NCBI RefSeq assembly: GCF_000196515.1
Contig: NC_014248.1
Coordinates: 837,501 to 901,500 of the forward strand
DNA: 64,000 bases
Reading direction: 5' to 3'
From: 'Nostoc azollae' 0708
Lineage (GTDB): Bacteria > Cyanobacteriota > Cyanobacteriia > Cyanobacteriales > Nostocaceae
The position numbers and the translations under genes were made by a program. Shown here one piece after another: positions 37,059-46,932 of this stretch; position 1 is the first letter of the stretch, and the number at the start of each line of letters is the position of its first letter. Below the pieces are notes generated by a model, which worked only from the letters and a program-made list of their open reading frames with translations, did not search any database and was not told where the DNA came from.

Positions 37059-38429
37059 ATGTTTATAGAGCCTAGTTCTCACAAATGTGCATTTAACGCG
37101 CTGTTTTTTGTCACTCTTCATGTAAGTGTTGGGTTGATAACATCTATTCAACCTATTTTAGCGCAGCCTTCACCATCTGTAGAACCATCTTCAGTAGAAT
37201 TTACAACACCTGCAGCTACTTCTGAGGAAATATCTCCCAGCACAAAGGAAGAAAGTTCACCACAATTCAACCGTTATTTCTTGGATACAGGAGATACACT
37301 CAACGTTATTGTTCAGCGTCCTCCTGGACTATACCGCTTAGGAATTGGAGATTCTATCAGTGTGTCAGTGCAAAGATTTCCAGATTTAAGTTTTCAAGCG
37401 GCAATTAATCCAGAAGGCAATATTGTAGTGCCTCTACTGGGAGTGATCTCTTTACAAGGCTTGAGTTTGAAAGAAGCAGAGGCAAAAATTCGCTCTGGTT
37501 TAAATCGGTATGTTATTGATCCCATTGTGTTGTTATCACTATCTGGAGAACGTCCGAATTTAAGTTTCTCAGCCCCTATTGGTCAAGACGGCAATATAAT
37601 CATCCCGCAAGTGGGGAAACTGTTTGTAAAAGGCTTAAGTTTGGAAGAAGTTCAAGAAAATATTCGCTTGGCTTTAAGTCGTATTACTACTGATACTGTA
37701 GTAACGTCTTTATCACAAATACGTCCCGTTCAAGTTACAATTACTGGGGAAGTATCTCGTCCAGGAATTTATGCTGCTGGTGTGGTAATCCCTCGCATTA
37801 CTGATATTTTACCATTAGCTGGTGGTTCAACTGTGACAGCAGACCTACGACAAGTGCAAATACGTCGTAAGCTCAGTGATGGTTCTACAGTTTCACAAAA
37901 TGTTGACTTATACGCCTCATTGCAAAGTGGTGGTTCACCGCCTAATTTGCGCTTACAAGATGGGGATGCAATCATTATCCCACGTCGAGAAGTTGGTACA
38001 GATGATGGTTATGATCGCAAATTAGTGGCACGTTCGACTTTGGCTGTACCTCAGATTAAAGTCCGAATTTTAAATTATGCTGCGGGAGGAATTGTGACTC
38101 AATCTTTACCTAATGGCAGTACATTTATAGATGTTTTGGGAGGTGTGAACCTTAACACTGCTAATCTTCGGGATATTGCTTTGGTTCGGTTTGATCCGGA
38201 AAAAGGCAAAGCTGTTACTCAAAGACTTGATGGGAAAAAGGCGCTGGCTGGTGATGCTTCTCAAAATTTAGCACTGCAAGATAATGATGTAATTCTTGTT
38301 GGTCGCAACTTAATTGGCAAACTTCAAAATTTATTTACTACCATTACCCAACCATTTTTTAATGTGCAGTCATTTTTGCAATTCTTTCAAACCTTTGGTA
38401 ACGGGTTTCTCGGTGGTGGTTCAAATTAA
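37059..38429 (+). CDS. Polysaccharide export protein (Wza-like, SLBB)
   Basis: A 456-residue exported protein with a signal peptide (to about residue 34, ILAQPSP). The Poly_export domain follows and shows an internal duplication: FPDLSFQAAINPEGNIVVPL (about 107) is repeated as RPNLSFSAPIGQDGNIIIPQ (about 166). SLBB-type domains follow (VQVTITGEVSRPGIYAAG near 225, and LPNGSTFIDVLGGVNLNTAN near 350). Wza-type proteins form the outer-membrane channel for exopolysaccharide. A lipobox cysteine is not evident, which differs from enteric Wza. Operon partner of the Wzc-like gene 68 bases on. Confidence 0.9.
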   Translation: MFIEPSSHKCAFNALFFVTLHVSVGLITSIQPILAQPSPSVEPSSVEFTTPAATSEEISPSTKEESSPQFNRYFLDTGDTLNVIVQRPPGLYRLGIGDSISVSVQRFPDLSFQAAINPEGNIVVPLLGVISLQGLSLKEAEAKIRSGLNRYVIDPIVLLSLSGERPNLSFSAPIGQDGNIIIPQVGKLFVKGLSLEEVQENIRLALSRITTDTVVTSLSQIRPVQVTITGEVSRPGIYAAGVVIPRITDILPLAGGSTVTADLRQVQIRRKLSDGSTVSQNVDLYASLQSGGSPPNLRLQDGDAIIIPRREVGTDDGYDRKLVARSTLAVPQIKVRILNYAAGGIVTQSLPNGSTFIDVLGGVNLNTANLRDIALVRFDPEKGKAVTQRLDGKKALAGDASQNLALQDNDVILVGRNLIGKLQNLFTTITQPFFNVQSFLQFFQTFGNGFLGGGSN

Positions 38430-38497
38430 TAGATGGTAAGCAGGAATAGCTTTTCAAAAATCATGAATGAGTAATTATTAAGATCAGATGAGAGACT

Positions 38498-40678
38498 ATG
38501 ACACCAAGAATTGTTAAGAAATATATTATTGCTTTTGAAAAGTATAAATGGATTGGATTAGCCAGTTTTGGTTTAGTAGTAGCTGGGACAATAGTGGTGG
38601 CTATACAACCAGAACCACCAGTTACCTACCTAATAGAAGCTGCGGTGTCCTATACTGGACCACCAGTTTCTTTCTCAAAAACAGCCAGTGAAATTCAGGA
38701 ACAGGGTAAAGAATTGACACAAGAGGTATTACTCTCAGATCAAATTGTTCTCAAGGTAGCGGATAAAGTAAAAGTAAAACCAAAAACGATTGCTACCAAT
38801 GTGAAATTAAAGATGCCAGAAAAAACGAAATCTGGAGCATTAGAAAGTCCATTAATAATAGTTTATTATACAGATATTGATGTTAATAGAGGTGTAGATG
38901 TATTAACAGAATTGACAAAATTAATGGTGCAGTTAAGTGGTGATATTAACACTGGCAGACTGAAAACAATTATAAAAAAAATTAATGAGCTTTTGCCACA
39001 GGCCAAGAAAGAACTCCAAGCTGCTGAAAATAAACTGGAAGAATATGATCGTCGGGAACGTCCGGCACTTGTGGAAGCAGAAAATGGTAGTTTGCTCGGT
39101 GGGATTAGTAATAGCAAAATTCAACAAAGAGAAATTAAATTCACTATTGCTGGACTTGATGCTCAACTTCGTTCTTTAGAAAAGAAGTTGGGTTTAACAG
39201 TTCGTCAGGCTTATATTTCTTCAGCGTTGAGTGCTGATACTATTATTGCCAATTTGCGATCACAAATTTATCAAGTGGAGTCACAAATTGCCGTTATCAG
39301 AAGAGATTTGCGCCCTGAACATCCGACTATGATTCAATTACAGCGCCAAAAAGGGGCTGCTGAAGAATTGCTGCAACAACGTGTGGATGAGGTTTTAGGT
39401 GGTGGTGGGATGGCTGCTCCTATACGAGGTAATCTTACAGGTATTCGCACTCAAAGTAGTTTAGATCTGACACGACAGGCGTTAGCAAATCAAATGGTGG
39501 CGTTGCAAACCCAGCGTGAAACCCTGGAACAACAACTAAAACAGCAAATTCAACAGGAGGAGGAATTACGGCGAGAATCTGCTCTCATCCCCAATAAACA
39601 GTTAGAGCGCTCGCGTTTGGAACAAGCTGTAGGCTTTAAAAAAGCTATATATGACCAAATGCAAGCCAAGCTAACTGATGCAAAAGCCGCAGAAGCAGAA
39701 ACTGTCACTAGTCTCAGCTTAACCAAACCACCAACACCATTACCTGTAGTTGCTAAACCCAAGAGTGTACCTGCTACCTTGGCTATTGGTGCTTTATTGG
39801 GTGCTGTGATTGGTGGTGGTGTCATATTTTTGCTGGGGTCACTGGAAGGAACTTTCAAAACGAGAGAAGATATCCGGGAAAGCCTCAAGCAACGGGATGT
39901 GTTACTACTGGGAGAATTGCCTTTAATCTCAGTTGATGATTTACCTCCAGAAGCCTTGCCAGTCATACTTTCCTCTCATTCTCCTTATTTGGAGTTTTAT
40001 GAGAAGTTCCGCAGTAATTTACGTCGGATTGGTGGTAAAGACGCAAAGGTGATATTAATTACCAGCGTTAGTAGTCAAGAAGGTAAAACATTGAGTGCTT
40101 ATAACCTGGGGATAGCTTCAGCAAGGGCTGGGAAAAGAACCTTGATTATCGAAACAGATTTGCGATCGCCTTCCCGTGCTTCATCTCTAAATGTTGCCTC
40201 CTATGCTACTCTTGAACCACTGCTCTATTATTCCAGCTTAAGTGACTGTATTCGCTTAGTTCCCGAAATAGAAAATTTATACATTATTCCTAGCGCCGGA
40301 CCTGCACTTCAATCTGCCGCAATTATCGAATCCAGCGAAATGGTCCGCGTGATAGAAGATGCTCGTCAGCGTTATGATTTAGTGATTTTAGATACTAATG
40401 ATCTCAGCACTTCCAATGATGCATTATTAATGCAACCCTATAGTGATGGTATAGTGCTGGTAGCGCGACCTAATTATACACAAGAAAATATGCTCACTGA
40501 AGCTATTGATCAATTAGTAGAAGGTGAGTTAGGGCTATTAGGAGCAATTATTAATGCTGCTGATATCAGAGTTTCCATACCTCAACCAGCAGAAGAATTA
40601 CCTACATCCATACCTGATCTCAATCTAGAAGCGATTAGGCAAACAGAAGATATATCCACTATTTTCGGTAAAAATTAG
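38498..40678 (+). CDS. Wzc-like chain-length/BY-kinase-type protein, degenerate ATP site
   Basis: A 726-residue protein. The N-terminal Wzz domain starts with a membrane segment at about 18-40, followed by long coiled-coil helices (about 150-410) and a second membrane segment (LAIGALLGAVIGGGVIFLLG near 425-445). A C-terminal BY-kinase-like domain has Walker A SVSSQEGKT (about 520-530), but Walker A' reads LIIETDLRSP (Glu instead of Asp) and Walker B reads LVILDTND. No tyrosine-rich C-terminal tail is present; it ends EAIRQTEDISTIFGKN. It probably controls polymer length and export; kinase activity is doubtful. Its 3' end overlaps cofG by 20 bases, tail to tail. Confidence 0.88.
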   Translation: MTPRIVKKYIIAFEKYKWIGLASFGLVVAGTIVVAIQPEPPVTYLIEAAVSYTGPPVSFSKTASEIQEQGKELTQEVLLSDQIVLKVADKVKVKPKTIATNVKLKMPEKTKSGALESPLIIVYYTDIDVNRGVDVLTELTKLMVQLSGDINTGRLKTIIKKINELLPQAKKELQAAENKLEEYDRRERPALVEAENGSLLGGISNSKIQQREIKFTIAGLDAQLRSLEKKLGLTVRQAYISSALSADTIIANLRSQIYQVESQIAVIRRDLRPEHPTMIQLQRQKGAAEELLQQRVDEVLGGGGMAAPIRGNLTGIRTQSSLDLTRQALANQMVALQTQRETLEQQLKQQIQQEEELRRESALIPNKQLERSRLEQAVGFKKAIYDQMQAKLTDAKAAEAETVTSLSLTKPPTPLPVVAKPKSVPATLAIGALLGAVIGGGVIFLLGSLEGTFKTREDIRESLKQRDVLLLGELPLISVDDLPPEALPVILSSHSPYLEFYEKFRSNLRRIGGKDAKVILITSVSSQEGKTLSAYNLGIASARAGKRTLIIETDLRSPSRASSLNVASYATLEPLLYYSSLSDCIRLVPEIENLYIIPSAGPALQSAAIIESSEMVRVIEDARQRYDLVILDTNDLSTSNDALLMQPYSDGIVLVARPNYTQENMLTEAIDQLVEGELGLLGAIINAADIRVSIPQPAEELPTSIPDLNLEAIRQTEDISTIFGKN

Positions 40679-41636
40679 CATCTTCAAGAGGTGTTCTAAG
40701 TGCTGCTGCTAATTCTCCAACTAACCAGCCATTAAACTGATTATACACAGGCAACCGCGGTATCAACTCCCAGCCCGCAGGTTGTAAAATTTCCCTGAGT
40801 CTCTGTTCCTGCAAATGTGGATAATCAGGGTTAACTTCATCCTTGGGACTTATTGCCCCCAAATCTCTAGCACCTGCATCTAAACACGCGAGTAACCAAC
40901 CCTCATCTTTAACTAAATTAGGCGGAATTTGAATTGTAATATCTGCGGGTAAAATTTCCCGTGCTTTAGCTATCACTTCCGGTAGTTGAAGAGGATTAAA
41001 AGCTTCTGCATCAAAGGTTTGCTGACTTCCCGGACTGTGGGGTTGCAAAATCACCTCTTGTATATGTTGGTAGCGGTGATGCAAATCAGAAATAGCTGCT
41101 AAACCTTCCCACCAATCTTCCTCAGTTTCCCCTATTCCCAAAAGCAACCCAGTTGTAAAGGGAATTTGCAACTCTCCTGCCCATTGTAACTGTTGTAAAC
41201 GCAATTGGGGTAACTTACTCGGTGCATGACGATGGACAGTATTTAACAACTTGGGCGTTAACTGTTCCAACATCAATCCCATGGAAACATTAACATTTTT
41301 CAGCTTTTGCATTTCTGTAAAACTCAGTGGTCCGGCATTGGTATGGGGTAAAAATCCCATTGATAAAGCTAAAGCACATAAATCATAAATAAGCTTAAAC
41401 CAATCTTCTCGCCTGGATGATAGAGGATGAACCTCACCGCTAAGGATGAGGATTTCACAGATATTTTGACTTTGAAGTTGTTGCAAAATACTCTTAGAGT
41501 CAGCAATAGTCAACCAGGGACTTTTACCAGGGTCTGTCCGAAAATTGCAATAAGTACACCTGTTAAAGCATTCGTAAGTAGGGACAAGAGTATAAGCAGG
41601 GCTGTAAGTGACAATATTTTGAGTGGATGGAGACAT
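40659..41636 (-). CDS. cofG: CofG, FO synthase subunit 1
   Basis: A 325-residue radical-SAM enzyme. The cluster ligands C23, C27 and C30 are in CFNRCTYCNF, the C-x3-C-x2-C motif. CofG and CofH together make 7,8-didemethyl-8-hydroxy-5-deazariboflavin (FO), the chromophore of some cyanobacterial photolyases and the core of F420. The start at 41636 (MSPSTQNIVT) gives the normal length. Its stop lies inside the end of the wzc-like gene on the other strand. The cofH gene is not in this window. Confidence 0.94.
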   Translation of the reverse strand: MSPSTQNIVTYSPAYTLVPTYECFNRCTYCNFRTDPGKSPWLTIADSKSILQQLQSQNICEILILSGEVHPLSSRREDWFKLIYDLCALALSMGFLPHTNAGPLSFTEMQKLKNVNVSMGLMLEQLTPKLLNTVHRHAPSKLPQLRLQQLQWAGELQIPFTTGLLLGIGETEEDWWEGLAAISDLHHRYQHIQEVILQPHSPGSQQTFDAEAFNPLQLPEVIAKAREILPADITIQIPPNLVKDEGWLLACLDAGARDLGAISPKDEVNPDYPHLQEQRLREILQPAGWELIPRLPVYNQFNGWLVGELAAALRTPLEDANFYRK

Positions 41637-41805
41637 ATATAGGGGACTAGGGACTGGGGAGAATAATCTAACACCTAATCCCTATTTCTAAAAATGAGGA
41701 ATCGTTACAAAAAAGATTATTGCCTGAGAGTATTGCTATATCTACTTTATGGCGGTTTAGCTTCCCCAGTTTTTCAAAATTTTTAAAAAATACTACGAAA
41801 ATACC

Positions 41806-41834
41806 TTTACAAATCGAAATATCTTGCTTAATAT
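41806..41834 (+). promoter_or_regulatory. Possible psbA promoter
   Basis: TTTACA at 41806-41811 and TAATAT at 41829-41834 are 17 bases apart, a sigma-70-like pair upstream of psbA. The leader then contains a small GGTAG-AAACAC-CTACC hairpin (41845-41860). There is no Shine-Dalgarno sequence before the ATG at 41895. Confidence 0.45.
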
Positions 41835-41894
41835 AAATTTATGAGGTAGAAACACCTACCAAAACATACATAAGCAAAATGCAATTATAAACAC

Positions 41895-42977
41895 ATGACA
41901 ACAACCATTCAACAGCGGCAAGGCGCCAACATATGGGATCGATTCTGCGAATGGATAACCAGCACTGAAAACCGGATTTACATCGGCTGGTTCGGTGTAT
42001 TGATGATTCCTACCCTTGTATCTGCGATCGCTTGCTTCGTAATTGCATTTATCGCTGCTCCTCCCGTAGACATCGACGGTATCCGCGAACCAGTTGCAGG
42101 TTCTTTACTTTATGGAAACAACATCATATCTGGTGCAGTTGTTCCTTCTTCTAATGCGATCGGTTTGCACTTCTATCCAATCTGGGAAGCAGCTTCCTTA
42201 GATGAGTGGTTATACAACGGCGGTCCTTACCAATTGGTAATTTTCCACTTCTTAATCGGCGTAGCTTGCTACCTCGGTCGTGAATGGGAACTTTCTTACC
42301 GCTTAGGAATGCGTCCTTGGATTTGCGTAGCTTTCTCTGCACCTGTAGCAGCAGCAACCGCAGTATTTTTAATCTACCCAATCGGTCAAGGTTCATTCTC
42401 TGATGGTATGCCTTTGGGTATCTCTGGAACCTTCAACTTCATGATTGTGTTCCAAGCTGAACACAACATCTTGATGCACCCCTTCCACATGCTGGGTGTA
42501 GCTGGTGTATTCGGTGGTTCCTTGTTCTCCGCAATGCACGGTTCTTTGGTTACATCTTCCTTGGTTCGTGAAACAACGGAAACTGAATCTCAAAACTATG
42601 GGTACAAATTTGGTCAAGAAGAAGAAACCTACAACATTGTTGCCGCACACGGTTACTTCGGTCGCCTGATTTTCCAATACGCTTCCTTCAACAACAGCCG
42701 TTCACTTCACTTCTTCCTCGCTGCTTGGCCAGTAATCGGAATCTGGTTCACAGCATTGGGTGTCAGCACAATGGCGTTCAACTTGAACGGTTTCAACTTC
42801 AACCAATCCATCATTGATTCTCAAGGTCGTGTAATCGGTACATGGGCTGATGTAATCAACCGCGCTAACCTGGGTATGGAAGTAATGCACGAACGTAACG
42901 CTCACAACTTCCCCTTAGACTTAGCTGCTGGTGATGTTGCTCCTGTTGCTCTAACCGCACCTCCAATCAACGGTTAA
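41895..42977 (+). CDS. psbA: Photosystem II protein D1
   Basis: A full-length D1 of 360 residues, a core subunit of photosystem II carrying the redox cofactors. The Mn-cluster ligands D170, E189, H332, E333, D342 and A344 are all present, as are Y161 (TyrZ), H190, H198, H215, and S264 at the QB site. Residue 130 is glutamate, as in the high-light form D1:2. The 16-residue C-terminal extension after A344 ([16 protein letters not shown]) is removed by CtpA. It is monocistronic with a hairpin terminator downstream. Other psbA copies probably exist elsewhere; none is in this window. Confidence 0.98.
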   Translation: MTTTIQQRQGANIWDRFCEWITSTENRIYIGWFGVLMIPTLVSAIACFVIAFIAAPPVDIDGIREPVAGSLLYGNNIISGAVVPSSNAIGLHFYPIWEAASLDEWLYNGGPYQLVIFHFLIGVACYLGREWELSYRLGMRPWICVAFSAPVAAATAVFLIYPIGQGSFSDGMPLGISGTFNFMIVFQAEHNILMHPFHMLGVAGVFGGSLFSAMHGSLVTSSLVRETTETESQNYGYKFGQEEETYNIVAAHGYFGRLIFQYASFNNSRSLHFFLAAWPVIGIWFTALGVSTMAFNLNGFNFNQSIIDSQGRVIGTWADVINRANLGMEVMHERNAHNFPLDLAAGDVAPVALTAPPING

Positions 42978-43000
42978 TAATTAACACTCGGTTAAATAAA

Positions 43001-43031
43001 AAACGCTCTCCTTGATGGGGGGTGTTTTTTT
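43001..43031 (+). terminator. psbA terminator
   Basis: AAACGCTCTCC pairs with GGGGGGTGTTT across a 5-base loop, partly through G-T pairs, and a run of seven T follows. It lies 24 bases after the psbA stop. Confidence 0.75.
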
Positions 43032-43191
43032 GTAGTTATTTTCAAGTCAATGAACTACATTATGAGTAAAGTTTTGTAGAAAGATGCAATGTCCGTTAGG
43101 AGATCCCGGAGGGTAGGAACAAAAAAGCAAAGGAAGAAAAAAGTTAATTTAGGGGCTGGCCTAAATAGTTAAAAATATTTTTGGATATTTT

Positions 43192-43533
43192 CTACACAGG
43201 TAAGCGTGCGCTGATGAACATTTTATAGCCTCCTGACATGAGAATTAATGACAGGAAAAATTGCCAGAGGCTTATAGGATTGAGGACGGCTCGACTACTC
43301 ATAAATACAAGGATAATCCCAGTAACTATGGGTATCCAGCCGAGATTTTTCATGCTTCTGGGGAAGAATATTAATATCATCACTCCTATTGTTAGTGCAA
43401 GTACAGATCTGTCTGCAGCTATTCCCCTCTACCAGTAAGGATAAGCGTTGGTTGTGAAAATCATGTTTTGTCCAACCAAGTAGATGCCCAATATGAGCAA
43501 ACCGAAGCCAAATATTCTCAGTAAAAAGTCCAT
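43192..43533 (-). pseudogene. Small membrane protein gene with internal TAG
   Basis: From ATG at 43533 the frame reads MDFLLRIFGFGLLILGIYLV, then FTTNAYPYW, then TAG (43431-43429), and continues in frame as RGIAADRSVLALTIGVMM and two more hydrophobic segments (IPIVTGIILVFMSS, FLSLILMSGGYKMF) to TGA or TAA after LPV. Without the TAG it would be a 113-residue protein with three or four membrane spans. A single C-to-T change (CAG to TAG) would explain it. The family is not recognised. Confidence 0.55.
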
Positions 43534-43577
43534 GATTACTCTAATTTACAAATTTGGCTATAATTTAGCACATACTA

Positions 43578-43709
43578 TAAGTAAGTGGGTGTTAAAAATT
43601 GTCATTATGACAAGGCAAGAGGTTTTGGTCAATTTCACTTTCCGTTACATACTTCTCTCCGAGAAGCCGCTGCGTGTCTAGGGTTTTTTTGTGCCTTCCT
43701 ACTTACTTA
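43578..43709. repeat. MITE-like repeat, copy A
   Basis: 132 bp with inverted ends TAAGTAAGTGGG and TAAGTAAGTAGG (from the right). It shares long identity with 50189-50338, including CTCTCCGAGAAGCCGCTGCG. There is no coding content of its own. Confidence 0.75.
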
Positions 43710-44127
43710 TTGCATAAATATAAATATTGTTATGGCACTGGTCAGGGTAGCCAGGACATCAATTAATTAAGGATGAAACTCCACCTACAAAAGGATTTTA
43801 CTCCTGAATTCTGATTTGGTGACTCCTTAGTCCTGCTATATCTGGAACATCTGAAGTTTTTGTTGTACGAAGGACCATTTATGTTACAAGATATTGCTGC
43901 TCAGATTGCTTTTTCTTCCTCATCTCTAAATTTAGTCACAGTCTTAGGCGCTACTGGCACAGTGGGAATACTTGGTTGGCGGTGGTGGAAACAAAAAAAT
44001 GCTTACAAATCTCTAGAGTCTCTTCCTTCTCCTCCCAGGCATTGGCTATTAGGAAATAGTCCTCAAGTATTAGCAGCAATAAAACAAAAGAAATTCTTCC
44101 AATTATTATTTGATTGGAGCCAGTAGC

Positions 44128-45332
44128 TAGTAGTCCACCAAGGCAATGTTGCTGGGTAAGCCCCTCTAATTGATAAACTAGTCAAAAAAGGGGTTGACCA
44201 TGGCAAAAAAGTATGTTGTAGATTTAAGCGAAGAGGAAGTTTTACAACTGCAAGCAATCCTCAAAAAAGGAAAGCACAAAGCAAGAAGTATAACCCGTGC
44301 AAACATTCTTTGAATGGCATCTGAGGGAGAAAAGGACACGGCGCTGCCGCAGTTCGAGTTCATGTTGCCAAGGTGGAAAGGACAAGAGAAAAGTTTGTGA
44401 TTGGTGGATTAGAGTTTGCTTCAAAGGATGGGGAACATCCATCAAAACCCAAAAAATTAGATGAAAAACAAGAAGCATTTTTGATTGCGACTGCTTGTTC
44501 TAATCCGCCAGAAGGAAGAGTGCGTTGGACAATGCAATTATTAGCGGAGCATTTAGTGAAGGTTGGTATCATAGATTCCATTTCAGACGAAACAATACGC
44601 TAAACTCTAAAAAAAATGAAATTAACCCGTGGTTAAAAGAACAGTGGTGTATTCCCGAAGTTAACCCAGAGTATGTGTTCAGAATGGAAGATGTTTTGGA
44701 TTTGTACAATGAGCCATATGATCCGAAAAAACCTACACTCTGCCTAGATGAACGCCCATATCAATTAGTAGAAGAAGTAAGACTTCCTTTGCCACCAGAA
44801 CCACATCAGCCTGAAGGTTATGATTGTGAGTATAAACGCAATGGTGTTGTAAATTTATTTGTCTTTTTTGAACCAATAGCCGGGTGGAGGCATATTGAAG
44901 TTACACAAAGTCGGACAAAAGCTGATTTTGCTAAACAATTAAAAGATTTAGTAGATGTTTATTACCCCCAAGCTGATGTGATACCTTTACTTGTTGATAA
45001 CCTAAATATTCATACTCCAAGTGTTTTATATGAAGTTTTTTCTCCACAAGAAGCACGCCGCATTATTCAATAATTAGGGTTTCACTATACTCCTAAACAC
45101 GCTTCTTGGCTGAATCAAGTAGAAATTGAATTATCAGTTTTATCTCGCCAATGCTTAGAACGACGTATTCCTAATGTAGAAATATTATCTTCTGAAATTG
45201 CTATTTCGGAGTCACAGCGTAATCAACGAAAACCCAGTGTTTATTGGGTTTTAAAACCGAGGATGCACGTAAAAAAATGCAGCGTTTATATCCGAGCATT
45301 TAACCTAGCAAAATTGCCTTGGCAGACTACTA
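44128..45332. mobile_element. IS630-type element, copy 2
   Basis: Same ends and TA flanks as copy 1 (13275-14480); 1201 bp between the TA pairs, one base shorter through a deletion near 45248. It interrupts the P450 gene precisely at a TA. The two copies differ at scattered single bases only. Confidence 0.88.
44200..45303 (+). pseudogene. IS630-family transposase, copy 2, degenerate
   Basis: The same layout as in copy 1: MAKKYVVDLSEEEVL, stopped by TGA at 44311-44313, a shift, then VERTREKFVIGGL, and the DDE parts ([31 protein letters not shown]). The TGA after RANIL and the TAA after RRIIQ are shared with copy 1. Copy 2 additionally has TAA at 44601 (CGC TAA, where copy 1 reads CGC CAA) and a 1-base deletion near 45248. 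Confidence 0.8.
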
Positions 45333-46932
45333 GGTCCGATGTATATTTACTGGACTGGCTATCCAATTCTTGTTTTGAGTCAGCCAAAAGTTATCGAAGA
45401 CACCATTGTTAATGGAATGAGAGACGGTAGCTTAGTTAGATCCGAGCGAGCAAGCAAAGCTTGGAACGATATCGGTGGACCAATTCTTTTGGGTCAAAAT
45501 GGCAGCGAGTGGCAGTGGTGAGGCAAGGCTTGGAATCCTGAATTTAGTTCTAGTGGTCTCTCCAAATATGTGGAAATTATTAGTCAAGCTTGTGAACAAG
45601 TAATTGAGAAAAAAAAAAGAACTTCAAGTAGATCCTCTGTTTGTGGAACTGACAATGAGGGTGATTTCCTCTTTAGTGCTGGGTATTCCTGTGGATAGAA
45701 AAACTGTTAGTCCTGAAGGTCCACCCCTCAAGGTTGCCAAGGTGTACGAAGCGATGTCTATTTTAGGCTATCGGTTCTTACGAGTAGCTACTGGCGAGAA
45801 GATATGGATGAAATATCTACCAACTAACAATTCACGAGATTATTGGGCAGCAAGGCTATATTTAGAGGAGTTTCTTACTCCCCGTGTAGACTTGGCTTTG
45901 CAAATGACAGAATAAAACAAAACCGATTTAGCACAGGTAAGTTCTTTGTTTCAGGAATCAATGTTTCAGGAATCAATGTTGGTGAAAATAGCTGCTAAAG
46001 AACCAAACTATAATCAGGAATCACTAATAGCAGAAGCTACTAAATTAGTAATACCTGGTACTGATACAAGACCCCATACTTTATCCTTTGCGGTAGCAAA
46101 GTTATCTTTAAATCCCAGGGTTTTTCAACAAGCACAGGCGGTAGTTGATCAAACTTGGCAAAGTCAAGGCACTATTAATACAGAAAGTTTCAAGGAATTC
46201 AGTTACATCCCCGGTATTTTTAAAGAAACTTTGGGCCTTTATTCGGTTGCTTCCGGCTCAAATTCATTGGAGGCTAGACTAGAAATAGTAATTGAAGGTC
46301 AAGTGATTCCTCGTGGTACGAAAATATTCTGGTCTATGCTTGCTACTACAAGAGATCCAGAAGTTTATTCTCGTCCTGATGAATTTCTACCAGAGCGTTG
46401 GTTATACAAAAGCAAGAAAATTAGTCAACTGCCAATGATAGATTTTAGCTCAGGTTCTCATCCTTGCTTAGGTGAACATCTGTGAATGTTGGAAGCAACG
46501 GTGATGCTGGCGTTACTGTTGCGCTACTTTGATTGGGAATTAGTCAATGGTCGTTCATCTGTGGAACAGTTACAGCAGAACCTTTTGATTTATCCATCTG
46601 ATGGAATGCCAGTACGTTTTCGGTTGAGAAAATAGGTATTGTCAGGGTTTGGCTTTTGTACAAGATGTTTAATTTTAAAGTTATAGGTAATTGCGCGTCA
46701 ATAAGCACAATGCCTATAGCTACATAACTATGAATATTTCAGGAAGATGATTTACCTGAATGGTCTTCAAAATGTTTCGAGTAAAAATTTGTGGTTTTAA
46801 AGGTATTCTTTGTAAGAGTCAGGATATCCAGGATTTGAGGATGTACAGCATGGTAATTCTGTTGACTAAAGATGTAAATATTTATCATCAGTCTAGTTCT
46901 GAGATAAATTGGAAGTATCTGGAAGCATCCCA

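Larger units (their letters stand above)
43881..46635 (+). pseudogene. Cytochrome P450, split by IS630-type copy 2
   Basis: Pieces on both sides of the element give one P450. The N-terminus has a membrane anchor (LVTVLGATGTVGILGWRWW), then PSPPRHWLLGN, and on the far side GPMYIYWTGYPILVLSQPKV. The I-helix region reads PGTDTRPHTL. The EXXR position is KETLGLYS (Arg lost). FLPERW and the heme loop FSSGSHPCLGEHL are kept. Removing 44128-45332 with one TA restores the frame, leaving only a TAG at the junction. Further defects include a shift near 45600, a TAA at about 45913, a TGA at about 46483 and a 15-bp tandem duplication (45949-45978). Substrate unknown. Confidence 0.85.

Noticed and set aside
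43484-43770. Short plus-strand frames within the repeat at 43578-43709
   Set aside because: The frames read through a MITE-like repeat, and a second copy of the repeat joins to another frame upstream of the VOC gene. No family resemblance.
44063-44581. Minus-strand frames repeated at 13213-13728 and 44063-44581
   Set aside because: They appear at both IS630-type copies only because those copies are identical; they are antisense to the transposase and not a separate passenger gene.
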